Shown in pieces: positions 35,047-43,203 of a stretch of 64,000 nt of DNA. How positions within the stretch are numbered: the first letter of the stretch is position 1; the number at the start of each line of letters is the position of its first letter. Under the pieces are notes generated by a model. It saw nothing but the letters and a program-made list of their open reading frames with translations, was not told the DNA's origin and did no database searches. The DNA lies in assembly GCF_900103665.1 (NCBI RefSeq), contig NZ_FNGY01000004.1, positions 186,001-250,000 on the forward strand, read 5' to 3'. Position numbers and translations under genes: made by a program. This stretch comes from Pedobacter steynii (GTDB taxonomy: Bacteria > Bacteroidota > Bacteroidia > Sphingobacteriales > Sphingobacteriaceae).

Positions 35047-35495
35047 GATGATTGTTTTTAAGTTTTAAATGTTTTATGATTGGTTTTATTTGTAATAGGC
35101 GCATTTTTGGCGTATTGGCCCGCATAAAAAACCGTTAAAAACAAATGACAAATAAAAGCTTGCCAGCATCTGCTCCTTGCAAAGGCCTTTAGCTGATCCG
35201 GAAAAAACCGGACAAACTGCTTTAATGAATGTCTGAGAAAAAGCGAAAATAGAATCACCATCATGAAAAATGGCTGAGAGAGGCGTTTTCATTTTTTGAG
35301 ATTTATGCGTTAATACTTCTAATGAGTTGTTATTCTCCTTAGATCTATCATAAAGTTATGGAAATAAAAAAGAATTTTTGTAGGTAGAAATCCTCTTTTT
35401 TTAAAAACAGGTATTTTTACCTATATCTAAGTCATCAATTTTAAAATATGAACATTTACCGCTACTTTGCCATTGGGAACACCTAAAAATTAACC
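35047..35495. other. Divergent intergenic region of the giant operon
   Basis: These 449 bases lie between the giant operon (minus) and a secreted-protein gene (plus). A short GC hairpin, TCCGG-A6-CCGGA, lies at 35197-35212. No clear -7 box was found for the giant operon. Two short minus-strand frames here look unlike proteins. The promoters of both transcripts must lie in this segment. Confidence 0.4.
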
Positions 35496-36023
35496 ATGAG
35501 AAACTTAGTCATTTTTTTAGCTTTGATGTGCCTTCACTTCAGCGGCTACAGTCAAAAGAAAAAAACAAGGCCTATTCCACCTCCCCTGCCCAAATCAGGT
35601 ATGATAGAATTTTCCAGGGATACACTGTCACTGCAGCAATACGCATTACCGATTTTATTCCAATGGAAAATGAATGCAGATACAACCCTTAAACCTGGCA
35701 CCGTTTTTAAAGAATTGATTAAGCTTACTTACGGACAGACCGAAGTTAATGGTGATTATAGCCTGCAGCCATTGACACTAAAAAAAACAAAGCCAGGTAA
35801 GGCTGTTTTGGAAAGCAAAATTCCGAAGATGATCACCAGGGTTGGTTACTACGATGCAGAAATTTTAAATGGCGTTGTAATACTCAAGGGGGAGAAAACC
35901 ATGTCTTTAAAAATTATCTATGATAAAAACAAACAACTGAGCCATTTGAAGGATTTAGATAATGGAGCAATATATAGGCACATCCCGTCAGATGAGCTAC
36001 CAGTTGCTGTCCCTGTTCAATAA
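35496..36023 (+). CDS. Small secreted protein of unknown function
   Basis: MRNLVIFLALMCLHFSGYS/QKK is a signal peptide. The mature part of about 155 residues begins with a Pro-rich stretch (TRPIPPPLPKSG). It continues with beta-prone segments and Lys-rich turns, without cysteines. No motif is recognised. It is divergent from the giant operon and ends before a strong hairpin; a link to the operon is possible but unproven. Confidence 0.65.
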   Translation: MRNLVIFLALMCLHFSGYSQKKKTRPIPPPLPKSGMIEFSRDTLSLQQYALPILFQWKMNADTTLKPGTVFKELIKLTYGQTEVNGDYSLQPLTLKKTKPGKAVLESKIPKMITRVGYYDAEILNGVVILKGEKTMSLKIIYDKNKQLSHLKDLDNGAIYRHIPSDELPVAVPVQ

Positions 36024-36070
36024 AACACAACTAATTACATATATCAAAGGTGGATAAATTTTTATTATTT

Positions 36071-36113
36071 AGGATATATCTCTATGAGGTTTTAGTTCAT
36101 AAAGATATATCCT
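36071..36113. terminator. Bidirectional terminator hairpin
   Basis: AGGATATATCT and AGATATATCCT form an 11-bp perfect outer stem, with TATGA/TCATA continuing it inside. The stem lies between two converging genes. T-rich sequence precedes it on the plus strand, so in the minus direction it is followed by A/U-rich RNA. Confidence 0.7.
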
Positions 36114-36126
36114 GGAATTAATTTCA

Positions 36127-36345
36127 TCAGCGATAACTCATCGGTATAATGACTAGTTTCCTGTTACTAGTGGTTATCCATACATGTGAATTGGGAGCAA
36201 AACCTAAACTATTCAACCAATTTCCAGAGAGTATGATTTGAGGATAGATGGTTCTGCTGTTACGATTGAAACGGATTTGTGGTTGGACTTTTAGTGACCT
36301 AACGACTTTTTGAGTTCTGACTTTGTTCTTTTTTGCTACTCGCAT
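36127..36345 (-). CDS. SymE-like toxin (type I toxin-antitoxin family)
   Basis: Starting at the ATG at 36345 gives a basic 72-residue protein. Its core, IYPQIILSGNWLNSLGFAPNSHVWITTSNRKLVIIP, matches the SymE family pattern (LxGxWLxxxGF, then strands ending in LVI). SymE proteins have an AbrB-like fold and, in Escherichia coli, are kept silent by an antisense RNA inside a restriction-enzyme locus. A longer frame to 36414 exists but adds an unrelated extension. The upstream segment has an unusually structured, GC-richer block that could hold an antisense RNA. Confidence 0.7.
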   Translation of the reverse strand: MRVAKKNKVRTQKVVRSLKVQPQIRFNRNSRTIYPQIILSGNWLNSLGFAPNSHVWITTSNRKLVIIPMSYR

Positions 36346-36688
36346 AAATATAGTTTTTAAGGAGCCTGATGGTGCCGCGAGTAACAAATACACTGAAATG
36401 TTCGGGACTTTCACCCAACCTCCACCAGGCTATGATTTTAATTATTTCGTTCAATATTAGCATAGTATATTCATTAATCGCAGGTCTAATATACAGACTA
36501 AAAAGGAATTTAATTTAAATATTAAGATAATATTTATTAACAATAATGACTTTTAAGAAACTAACAGTTTAATATACACTTTATGCGATATACATTTAGC
36601 GTATTCAGGGATAGCGAAACTGAGAACAAGCCTCAATAATGATCAGTCAGTTTTAATGATTTGATTTTACAATATTTGGCGCACGTGA
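36346..36688. other. Intergenic region upstream of symE-like gene, with structured block
   Basis: The part from about 36363 to 36435 is GC-richer than its surroundings. Its ends (AGCCT...GGTG and CACC-AGGCT) are complementary with a small bulge, so it could fold as a compact RNA on either strand. The remaining 250 bases are very AT-rich and hold no frame; this is probably where the symE promoter lies. Confidence 0.4.
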
Positions 36689-37660
36689 TTACAATTTAAC
36701 CATATTCTCTCCAGCCCCTATCTTAATCCCATCTAAACTTAGTTCTTTCGGAACAAGAACCTTGAATCGCTGTTTCTTTCCACTAAAGAATCGTTCAACC
36801 AGCAATTTTCTTTGGTTTATGATTGACTGCACAATAAGTAAATAAGGCGATAAATTCCTAAGATTTGTCCCCTTTCCCAAACTGGTTTCAGTACTCAGAA
36901 TATTGGCGAGATCAGTTGAGTTAAGCCTAAGTGCCTGTAAAAGTGAGTGCGTATTTTTGCATAGCCTAACCACATCTCTTGGGAGTTCCTCATCTTTAAA
37001 ATTCACTTTATAGAAGTGCATGATCTCTTTGAGTGAGGTGGTTTCATGGCTTTCCTTTAGAATTTCAGGAAGCATCACCAACCCATTGATACCACTTATT
37101 GCTACCTCCGCCTGTTCGAGCATGGCCTTGATCTGAAAAGCAACTCTTTCTTTCGACCAATTAATCTCATCTGCTTTGTAGATAAGGTCATGTGTAGCTA
37201 ATCCCCATGCGTGTTGTAGGAAAGTCTTTATCTGAATTTCGAAAATAATATCCTCAATCGGCTCAGGCGGCAAATATTCTGGGCTTTTCAATTTCACATA
37301 AATCCTTAAGTCATCAAACTCAAAAGAAAAGGGAGACTTGTGGGTCTGAGCGGATTCCTTTGGTTTTTGAGAGACAATTTCAAAACGTGTTGCCAAAAGT
37401 GTCTTTGCTCTATTGATCTGATCCAGATTCTCAACCACTAAGGTACACGCGAAAAAGTCCTCTAACTTAGTTGGTTGTTCAAATCTACCTGTTTCCAATT
37501 TTAAAGCAAAACTCTCTAGCTGTTTGATACGGCTGAAATAGTGCCAAGAAATGTTATCTCTGCGCAACAGTCCCATAATTTCATCAACTCGATTTTTCAG
37601 CACTATATTCAATTCCTTTTGAAATTCATATGCTGATTCAATGGACTGAATTACTTTCAT
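36689..37660 (-). CDS. RelA/SpoT-domain protein (probable alarmone-synthetase-like toxin)
   Basis: This 323-residue protein shows the RelA/SpoT nucleotidyltransferase pattern: SRIKQLESFALKLETG (about residue 43), LEDFFACTLVV and FEIQIKTFLQHAWGLATHDLIYK (about 139-162). The last is the clearest match to the conserved E-x-Q-I-R-T...H-x-W...H...YK region. The usual Arg after the D..G step is missing (DFFACTLVV), so substrate use may differ from (p)ppGpp synthesis. The C-terminal half is helical and unassigned. It starts 1 base after the DUF262 gene stop. Related stand-alone synthetases are known anti-phage toxins, which fits the location. Confidence 0.75.
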   Translation of the reverse strand: MKVIQSIESAYEFQKELNIVLKNRVDEIMGLLRRDNISWHYFSRIKQLESFALKLETGRFEQPTKLEDFFACTLVVENLDQINRAKTLLATRFEIVSQKPKESAQTHKSPFSFEFDDLRIYVKLKSPEYLPPEPIEDIIFEIQIKTFLQHAWGLATHDLIYKADEINWSKERVAFQIKAMLEQAEVAISGINGLVMLPEILKESHETTSLKEIMHFYKVNFKDEELPRDVVRLCKNTHSLLQALRLNSTDLANILSTETSLGKGTNLRNLSPYLLIVQSIINQRKLLVERFFSGKKQRFKVLVPKELSLDGIKIGAGENMVKL

Positions 37661-37661
37661 T

Positions 37662-38726
37662 TTAAAGAATTGATTTAAGTGCTGTGATCCGATTGAGTCG
37701 CTGGGGATAATCGGTAGAGGCGCCTTTTGAATTTACTAAGTAGATATTTTCTTGCGCTAAATTTCGGCCTTCCTCTATAGTAACCGTCATTGGCTTTTCA
37801 GCCCGCGTTGGATACTCAATCTCATGCTGTACACCTACCATAAAGTGAAGATATTTATTCGCGATGGTGGCTACATCTGGAAGATCGGACTCATTGAGAG
37901 CAAGAAATGCCCAAAGGCTATAGATATTATTGGAAGTCTGACAATAGAGATCGATACAAGAATTCACTTCATTCATCTCTGTAATTATAGTTTTTATCCG
38001 TTCTTTCCGTTGGTCAAAAAGTTCAGTATCTGGAAAGTCTTCAGTTTCCTCCGGACTGTCATATTTTGCATATATTTCATCTAGATATTCATGGCTAAAG
38101 CCATGTATGTCATTCTCCAAAAGGACTGCTAATAATTCCGAAATAAACTGAACATTACGCATGCGCTTATCTCGAGCTTTCGTACTCACCTTCAATTTCC
38201 ACCAAAATTCCTGTTCACTTTCTTTCTCGGATTCCAGTATGAACCACCCATCAAAACGCGCATGTCTAAGTTCCTGAGGTTGAAGGTTCTTTGAATTTCT
38301 GTTTACCCTATCAAAAACTTCATCAATGTTAGTACCCTCTATACTTTCAATGAAGTCAACTACCAAGACATAATCCCAGAACTTCCTTCTATATTCAATT
38401 GGAATATCCTTGAATTTCTTACCATTTATATTTTCATCTCCAAAGGTTTTGCTAATCGAAATTTTATTCTCAGCAAACATTATAATGGTTTCTAGCCGCT
38501 GTTTACCATCAACGACGTTAAATGTAGTATATCCTTTATCGTCAATCTCACGATGTACAAATACAGGTGGGGCTGGATAGTTTCTAAAGATGGTATCTAG
38601 AAAGAATGCACGATCTTTTGGGGCCCAGACACTTTTTCGTTGATAAGGTGGGTTAAGTACTAGTTGCCCATTTCTGTACATATCCAAAAACCATGTAAGA
38701 TGTTGAGGCGTTGGTTGTCTTTTCAT
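37662..38726 (-). CDS. DUF262 (GmrS/ParB-like) protein
   Basis: The N-terminus (LVLNPPYQRKSVWAPKDRAFFLDTI) and the VVDGKQRLETIIMF motif (about residue 70) are the hallmark of DUF262 proteins, which have a ParB-like nucleotide-hydrolysing or DNA-cutting fold. NRNSKNLQPQELRHARFDG is the second conserved block. At 354 residues it has the N-terminal domain plus a helical tail, shorter than GmrSD-type fusions. It sits in a four-gene minus-strand set with an ATPase, a DUF4276-like protein and the RelA/SpoT-like protein, spaced by 1-9 bases. Confidence 0.85.
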   Translation of the reverse strand: MKRQPTPQHLTWFLDMYRNGQLVLNPPYQRKSVWAPKDRAFFLDTIFRNYPAPPVFVHREIDDKGYTTFNVVDGKQRLETIIMFAENKISISKTFGDENINGKKFKDIPIEYRRKFWDYVLVVDFIESIEGTNIDEVFDRVNRNSKNLQPQELRHARFDGWFILESEKESEQEFWWKLKVSTKARDKRMRNVQFISELLAVLLENDIHGFSHEYLDEIYAKYDSPEETEDFPDTELFDQRKERIKTIITEMNEVNSCIDLYCQTSNNIYSLWAFLALNESDLPDVATIANKYLHFMVGVQHEIEYPTRAEKPMTVTIEEGRNLAQENIYLVNSKGASTDYPQRLNRITALKSIL

Positions 38727-38735
38727 TAAATTAAA

Positions 38736-39392
38736 TTAAATTTTTGAGATGATTTTTGCATCTATCTCTTCAAAAAATGCCCGAAGGCTACAGTTGTAGT
38801 TTAAATATTTCCCTTTTTTTATCTCTTTTTCCTTGGATAATGGTTTGCCTATCTTTAGAAAATTCTCATAATTACTCGTAGTATCTATCTCATACTTCCC
38901 CAGTAATCTATCAAATTGTTTTTTTGGATCCCCTATTTTAGCAGTGTCTCTCGCAACAAACATTGTTAGCAACCATGCCTCTATCTCCTCGATGGCAATA
39001 GCATATAAGATATTATCACTATCCTCCTCGCCAAGCCAGTTATCCATTTCAGCCCTAACCAAGGAATAAAGCTCTTCACAATAGGTTTCAGTCTTTTCAG
39101 GCCGTTTAACACCATATTCGTCAGCCTCCGCAGTGTCAATGTGGATCACAATATAATCTTGTCCTTCGAATGCAAGGAATGCGTCAACAAGCTGTCTTTC
39201 CTCACATTCAGTTTTTACCACTGTCCATGAAGAAAAAGTTTCGGCCGCTCTATGTACTTTGTCTGTCTCATCTGTAATTAATGATGGCCTTAACGCAATG
39301 ATATCACCTCTTTCCATGGGAATATGTCCACATAAAATATTAGTAATAACTGCCCTATCTGCATGTCCTTCTGATATTATACCGATCCTCAT
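38736..39392 (-). CDS. DUF4276-like (TOPRIM-type) protein
   Basis: This 218-residue protein begins MRIGIISEGHADRAVI, with the Glu of a TOPRIM-like active site. It continues with YIVIHIDTAEADEYG (about residue 82), the acidic D..D segment, and IAIEEIEAWLLTMF, a signature of DUF4276-type proteins. Such proteins are usually paired with an SMC-like or OLD-like ATPase, and the ATPase gene lies 3 bases upstream. A nuclease role in cleaving nucleic acid upon ATPase activation is the expected function by analogy with OLD and PARIS pairs. The family assignment is by motif only. Confidence 0.75.
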   Translation of the reverse strand: MRIGIISEGHADRAVITNILCGHIPMERGDIIALRPSLITDETDKVHRAAETFSSWTVVKTECEERQLVDAFLAFEGQDYIVIHIDTAEADEYGVKRPEKTETYCEELYSLVRAEMDNWLGEEDSDNILYAIAIEEIEAWLLTMFVARDTAKIGDPKKQFDRLLGKYEIDTTSNYENFLKIGKPLSKEKEIKKGKYLNYNCSLRAFFEEIDAKIISKI

Positions 39393-39395
39393 ATG

Positions 39396-41015
39396 TTAAA
39401 AAGGTTTTGGTATCGCGCCCATTACGCCTTTCAGCCAAAGCTCTGACAGTTTGAATTTTTTATCGGACAGATCTTTTTTGAAATTGATCCGTCTTGTTCT
39501 AGTCCTTCCATCCAAGTCCCTAAACACTTCAAATAGACGTTGTTCATCATCTAGTAAGTTGAGTCCGTCTAATATAGCGGGGTTATGCGTGGTAATGAGC
39601 ACCTGCCTTTTAGTATCTTTAGAAAGCTTAACCAGCTCAGGTATAAGCGTACGACATAACAGTGGGTTCAGAGCCGTTTCAATGTTATCGATGGCAAAAA
39701 GCTTAGGAGTCTTTGTACTGATGAATAGTGCTAAATAAAATAGTACGTGAAGTATGCCCTCGTTGGAATTCTCAGCTGAGAACACATTGTTTTCATTTCT
39801 CATATACTTGTCACGGAAATAAAGTGTACTCTTGCTTCTTGCGGGTTTAAGGCCACTAAGCTTGAACTTATCCTCTCGATCCGCGATGATCTCTCCGAGC
39901 CAGTCAAAAAACTTGATACCATTATTTAATTGTAAGCGCTCTGTCTTGTTAAAAGTAGCAATTAATAGATCTAGTCCTTCACCATTAATCCCCAGAGGTG
40001 TTTTCTTGCTTTCAGCTGGGGTAATCCCCCTGAGGGATTTTGTACTGAGGTCAAATATTGCGTATTCAGAAAGCAGATTATCGAAACTATTTGTTTTACG
40101 CAATGGCTTTTCGATTATAGTTTCATTTAGTTTGTCCAAGAGATCTCGGCCCGATAGTCCAGGATTTGATTTAGTAAGTTCCTGAAATCGATCAAGAATG
40201 ATATTTCCGTAATCTTCATCCTCTGCTAAGTTTATCCACCGAGTATAGATATCATTTAGATTGTCTGGAGTCAGGGAGCACTTATGTGTCTCAACTTGTC
40301 CATCATTATCAATCTGCAATGCAATCTCAATACTGTTTTGCTGATCATCATTTAAAAAGGAACTCAGAATAAGGTCTGGTCTGGCAACTCTGACTCCCCT
40401 ACTATAAAGCCCCTCGTAAGTAACATCGTTTACACGTTCAGCACCAACCGTTGCAAGCGCTTCTAAAATATTTGTTTTGCCACAACCATTTGCACCGATA
40501 AATACGTTGAATCTACCAAGCTCTATCTGGTCATTCAGAATCGACTTATAACTATTGATTAATAATTTGTTAATATATATTTCTGGAGTAGGACCGGCGT
40601 GTATTGATTTACGATATTTAAGATAATTATCTAAAGCTACCTCCCACTCCTCCGTCTGAAATTTTCTGATGGTTGAAAGTGCTAACGTTGAGATGGCATA
40701 ATTTGTCTTTCGACTCCGAGGTGGGAGATCAGGATCATCGGGATTCATTTCTGCAATTCCATGCTCGACGAAAGAATTAAGTGCCTGAGTCTTGAACAAT
40801 TCTCTTGAACCAGGTTTATAGCCAAAATAATACTGATTGACAAATTCCATCAGGTCAGTCGAAAGTATTTTATTCGACCGTCTAGCCTTTCCCCAATCAT
40901 CACCTGGTTTTATATCACATAATGCAAGTAGGGAAAGTGCTGAAACTTTATTCTGCTGCTGCTCTGGCAATTTAAATGCCTTAAGAATATCCTGTGCTTC
41001 TTGTATCTTATCCAT
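39396..41015 (-). CDS. AAA ATPase fused to a BsuBI/PstI-type helix-turn-helix domain
   Basis: Residues about 5-130 (QDILKAFKLP, QQNKVSALSLLALCDIKPGD, LMEFVNQYYFGYKPGSREL, MNPDDPDLPPRSRKTNYAIS) resemble the N-terminal DNA-binding domain of BsuBI/PstI restriction enzymes. Instead of the endonuclease part there is an SMC/OLD-like ATPase: Walker A GANGCGKT (about residue 172), a long insert, Walker B LFAIDNIETALNP (about 438), and ITTHNPAILDGL (the H-loop). It would bind DNA and use ATP. The partner nuclease is likely the downstream DUF4276-like protein. Its start overlaps by 8 bases the end of a decayed matching methyltransferase gene. Confidence 0.85.
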   Translation of the reverse strand: MDKIQEAQDILKAFKLPEQQQNKVSALSLLALCDIKPGDDWGKARRSNKILSTDLMEFVNQYYFGYKPGSRELFKTQALNSFVEHGIAEMNPDDPDLPPRSRKTNYAISTLALSTIRKFQTEEWEVALDNYLKYRKSIHAGPTPEIYINKLLINSYKSILNDQIELGRFNVFIGANGCGKTNILEALATVGAERVNDVTYEGLYSRGVRVARPDLILSSFLNDDQQNSIEIALQIDNDGQVETHKCSLTPDNLNDIYTRWINLAEDEDYGNIILDRFQELTKSNPGLSGRDLLDKLNETIIEKPLRKTNSFDNLLSEYAIFDLSTKSLRGITPAESKKTPLGINGEGLDLLIATFNKTERLQLNNGIKFFDWLGEIIADREDKFKLSGLKPARSKSTLYFRDKYMRNENNVFSAENSNEGILHVLFYLALFISTKTPKLFAIDNIETALNPLLCRTLIPELVKLSKDTKRQVLITTHNPAILDGLNLLDDEQRLFEVFRDLDGRTRTRRINFKKDLSDKKFKLSELWLKGVMGAIPKPF

Positions 41016-41500
41016 ATGTAAAAGATAAATCTAAGGTTAAATTAAATATTTCAGAAATCATTTTATCAATATCGTATTCCACTCTGTCATTTTCGCAGTT
41101 AATGATACGTTGACCGAGTGTTGAAATCAACATTAACCCCGGAAGTGGAAAACTTCTCAGCTCTGTCGCGCTAACATTTATGTTACCATTAAAGGTGCGA
41201 AAGTAAAGATCGAAAAGTCTGCTATTCAAAAGCGCCGACAGGCCTACAGTATTTATCTTTGATATCAATCCACTAGGGTGATGTATATTTTAAGATGGTT
41301 CTCGATACCTACCATGTCCTAGGAAGATTGCTAAGGTTGGACGCAGCAGTTAACCGGCGGTTATCATCCTTTGTACTGAATCTTCTAACTATTATATAAT
41401 TCTTATTTTCTATCAATCTATGAATTGAGCCATTTGTCTCTACAAGATATTGCCTCATTCCGGAATGTGTGCTATGCATCCTTAACAATTTGTTTTTTTA
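41008..41500 (-). pseudogene. Decayed N6-adenine methyltransferase (BsuBI/PstI class), 3' part
   Basis: The readable last frame (41268 down to 41008) ends the way M.PstI-like adenine methyltransferases do: NTVGLSALLNSRLFDLYFRTFNGNINVSATELRSFPLPG. Upstream, the same protein can be followed through other frames. MHSTHSGMRQYL and YIIVRRFSTKDDNRRLTAAS (about 41490-41350) lie in one frame, MVGIENHLK (about 41300-41330) in another. Stops separate them, so at least two frameshifts are needed to restore the protein. Nothing catalytic (motif I, NPPY) survives, so the gene cannot make active enzyme. The upstream limit is approximate. Confidence 0.7.
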
Positions 41501-41578
41501 TGACGTGGCTTTTCGGTACCTTATGAGATGAGACTCGTTTAGGATTTAATATCTTTATGGCAATAAGCGCTCTATTAT

Positions 41579-43171
41579 ATGAAAAGTCATAAGCGAAAAC
41601 TTAAGAAACTCCAAAAGATTGATCCCCTCTCCCATTTTTACAAGTTCGGGATGACCGCCGAGGATATCCAGGCCTCTATACTGGACAGTCTCTCTCCTTT
41701 TTTTAGTGATCAAAATATCCTGAAAAAATATTCCATGACTACATTGGCGACGGATTGGTTAGCATTCCTTTCCCTAGAGGCCAAAGACCCTCATGTCACC
41801 GATTCGATTTTTTCGTTATTGAAATTTTATAATGAGGCCAAAGACCGTGATGAGGAGAGTTGTCTCTTGCAGACTGCTGAACAGAATCCAAGATTATTAC
41901 AGGTGTTGACTAGATTTTGGAGCTTACACAATAATCAGTTAAATTATAAGACATTGCAAATAGAGGATTTCCTGGAAGAATCTCTAAAGGTGATTGGACA
42001 GGTTATTGAGGGTATGATCAAACCTTATTTACGGGTTTTAGTACAGATCAATAGGATAAGGTCAAGAAAGACTATTTCCTTTTCTGAGATCGAAGGAAAA
42101 GATCTAGGCATATTGGTTGATGAGCTCTTGAATACCAAAATCATGGATGAGTTGTTGATCATCGGGGTACACGGGATCAGGATTAGTCAGTGGCGAAACA
42201 TTGCCTATCACCATAACTCAAGGCTGGACGGTGGACGGATCTTCTGCTGGTGCAAGAAAGATGGTGGAAATTATGAGTTTGAACTATCTAGGGATGAGCT
42301 GGCAGATGTAATGATAAGGGCGATAAATATCTTTTCTATACTGAAGCTATCCCATACATTTTTCATTTTCGACAATCTTGAGCAGATTAGAACTTACAAA
42401 ATCGAGCATCCGATGCTTCGGGAGGAGGTGATGCTACTAGATTTTACCGTGCCAATCAATTCTAAGGGTTTTGAGATATTGGATTTAAAAGTGAGTACAA
42501 AAAAGGCGATTTTGGTTGTGAGGGATATGGACAGTTATAGTGACTTTGATAAACAGGCGGTTGAGTCTATTACATTGTTATACAATCTATGGTATTATTC
42601 TCGCTCGACGCACTTACGCGTGGAGTACTGCCTTTTTTCAGATGAGCTTTATCAAGTGGCAGAAATTGATTCATCTCATTTTGAGGCAGCAACCCAAGCA
42701 ATAAAATTATCCTCGTTACTTCCTTTTACAAAGATTAGCCATAGCAAAAAAAAATACCAAAGAGAAGATCCAATCGCTTCTTTTGTTCTATCAGAGAACC
42801 TTAAAAAGATTGACATTCCTTTTTTGTCTCAAAAAGGCAAACCGATGACTATAAGGGAGTTTATAGTCGAGTTTTCAGAAAATTCGTTCTGTAATTTTAT
42901 GCTATTGGATACTGAGGGATCAAATGAGGTAAAGATTAATATTTCACGAGATGGAGTGATTTGCCACGGTAACATAGGCAAGGGTGAGATACTACTATCA
43001 CTTATGGGACCGCTATTTGATGATAGCGTCCGCGGTGCTATTAAAGAACTTTTGATCTCTTTAACCTCGCTCTACAAAAAAATGGAACTTAAGGCTTCAA
43101 TAATACACCGCTTGCGGGAATCACCGTATTATCAGGGGAAGAAAATCATACTAAGAGACCAGAAAAGTTAG
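41579..43171 (+). CDS. Large HEPN-like protein of unknown family
   Basis: This 530-residue protein is not recognised. Around residue 208 it has ISQWRNIAYHHNSR, which contains R-N-I-A-Y-H, the R-x4-H signature of HEPN ribonuclease folds. It follows a helical region, with a further helical part afterwards (ELADVMIRAINIFSILK). HEPN proteins often act as toxins that cut RNA in phage defence. There is no signal peptide or membrane span. It lies alone on the plus strand between two minus-strand defence operons. The call is inferred from one motif and the setting. Confidence 0.65.
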   Translation: MKSHKRKLKKLQKIDPLSHFYKFGMTAEDIQASILDSLSPFFSDQNILKKYSMTTLATDWLAFLSLEAKDPHVTDSIFSLLKFYNEAKDRDEESCLLQTAEQNPRLLQVLTRFWSLHNNQLNYKTLQIEDFLEESLKVIGQVIEGMIKPYLRVLVQINRIRSRKTISFSEIEGKDLGILVDELLNTKIMDELLIIGVHGIRISQWRNIAYHHNSRLDGGRIFCWCKKDGGNYEFELSRDELADVMIRAINIFSILKLSHTFFIFDNLEQIRTYKIEHPMLREEVMLLDFTVPINSKGFEILDLKVSTKKAILVVRDMDSYSDFDKQAVESITLLYNLWYYSRSTHLRVEYCLFSDELYQVAEIDSSHFEAATQAIKLSSLLPFTKISHSKKKYQREDPIASFVLSENLKKIDIPFLSQKGKPMTIREFIVEFSENSFCNFMLLDTEGSNEVKINISRDGVICHGNIGKGEILLSLMGPLFDDSVRGAIKELLISLTSLYKKMELKASIIHRLRESPYYQGKKIILRDQKS

Positions 43172-43203
43172 TAAAGCTCGCATAGTCATTAATCCTCCCC
43201 CTC

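Noticed and set aside
35058..35292. Two overlapping 68-codon minus-strand frames upstream of the giant operon.
   Set aside because: They overlap each other in different frames, show no recognisable protein pattern and lie where the operon promoter must be.
36346..36414. A 23-codon N-terminal extension of the SymE-like protein.
   Set aside because: It covers the structured GC-richer block and lies outside the SymE pattern; the ATG at 36345 gives the normal length.
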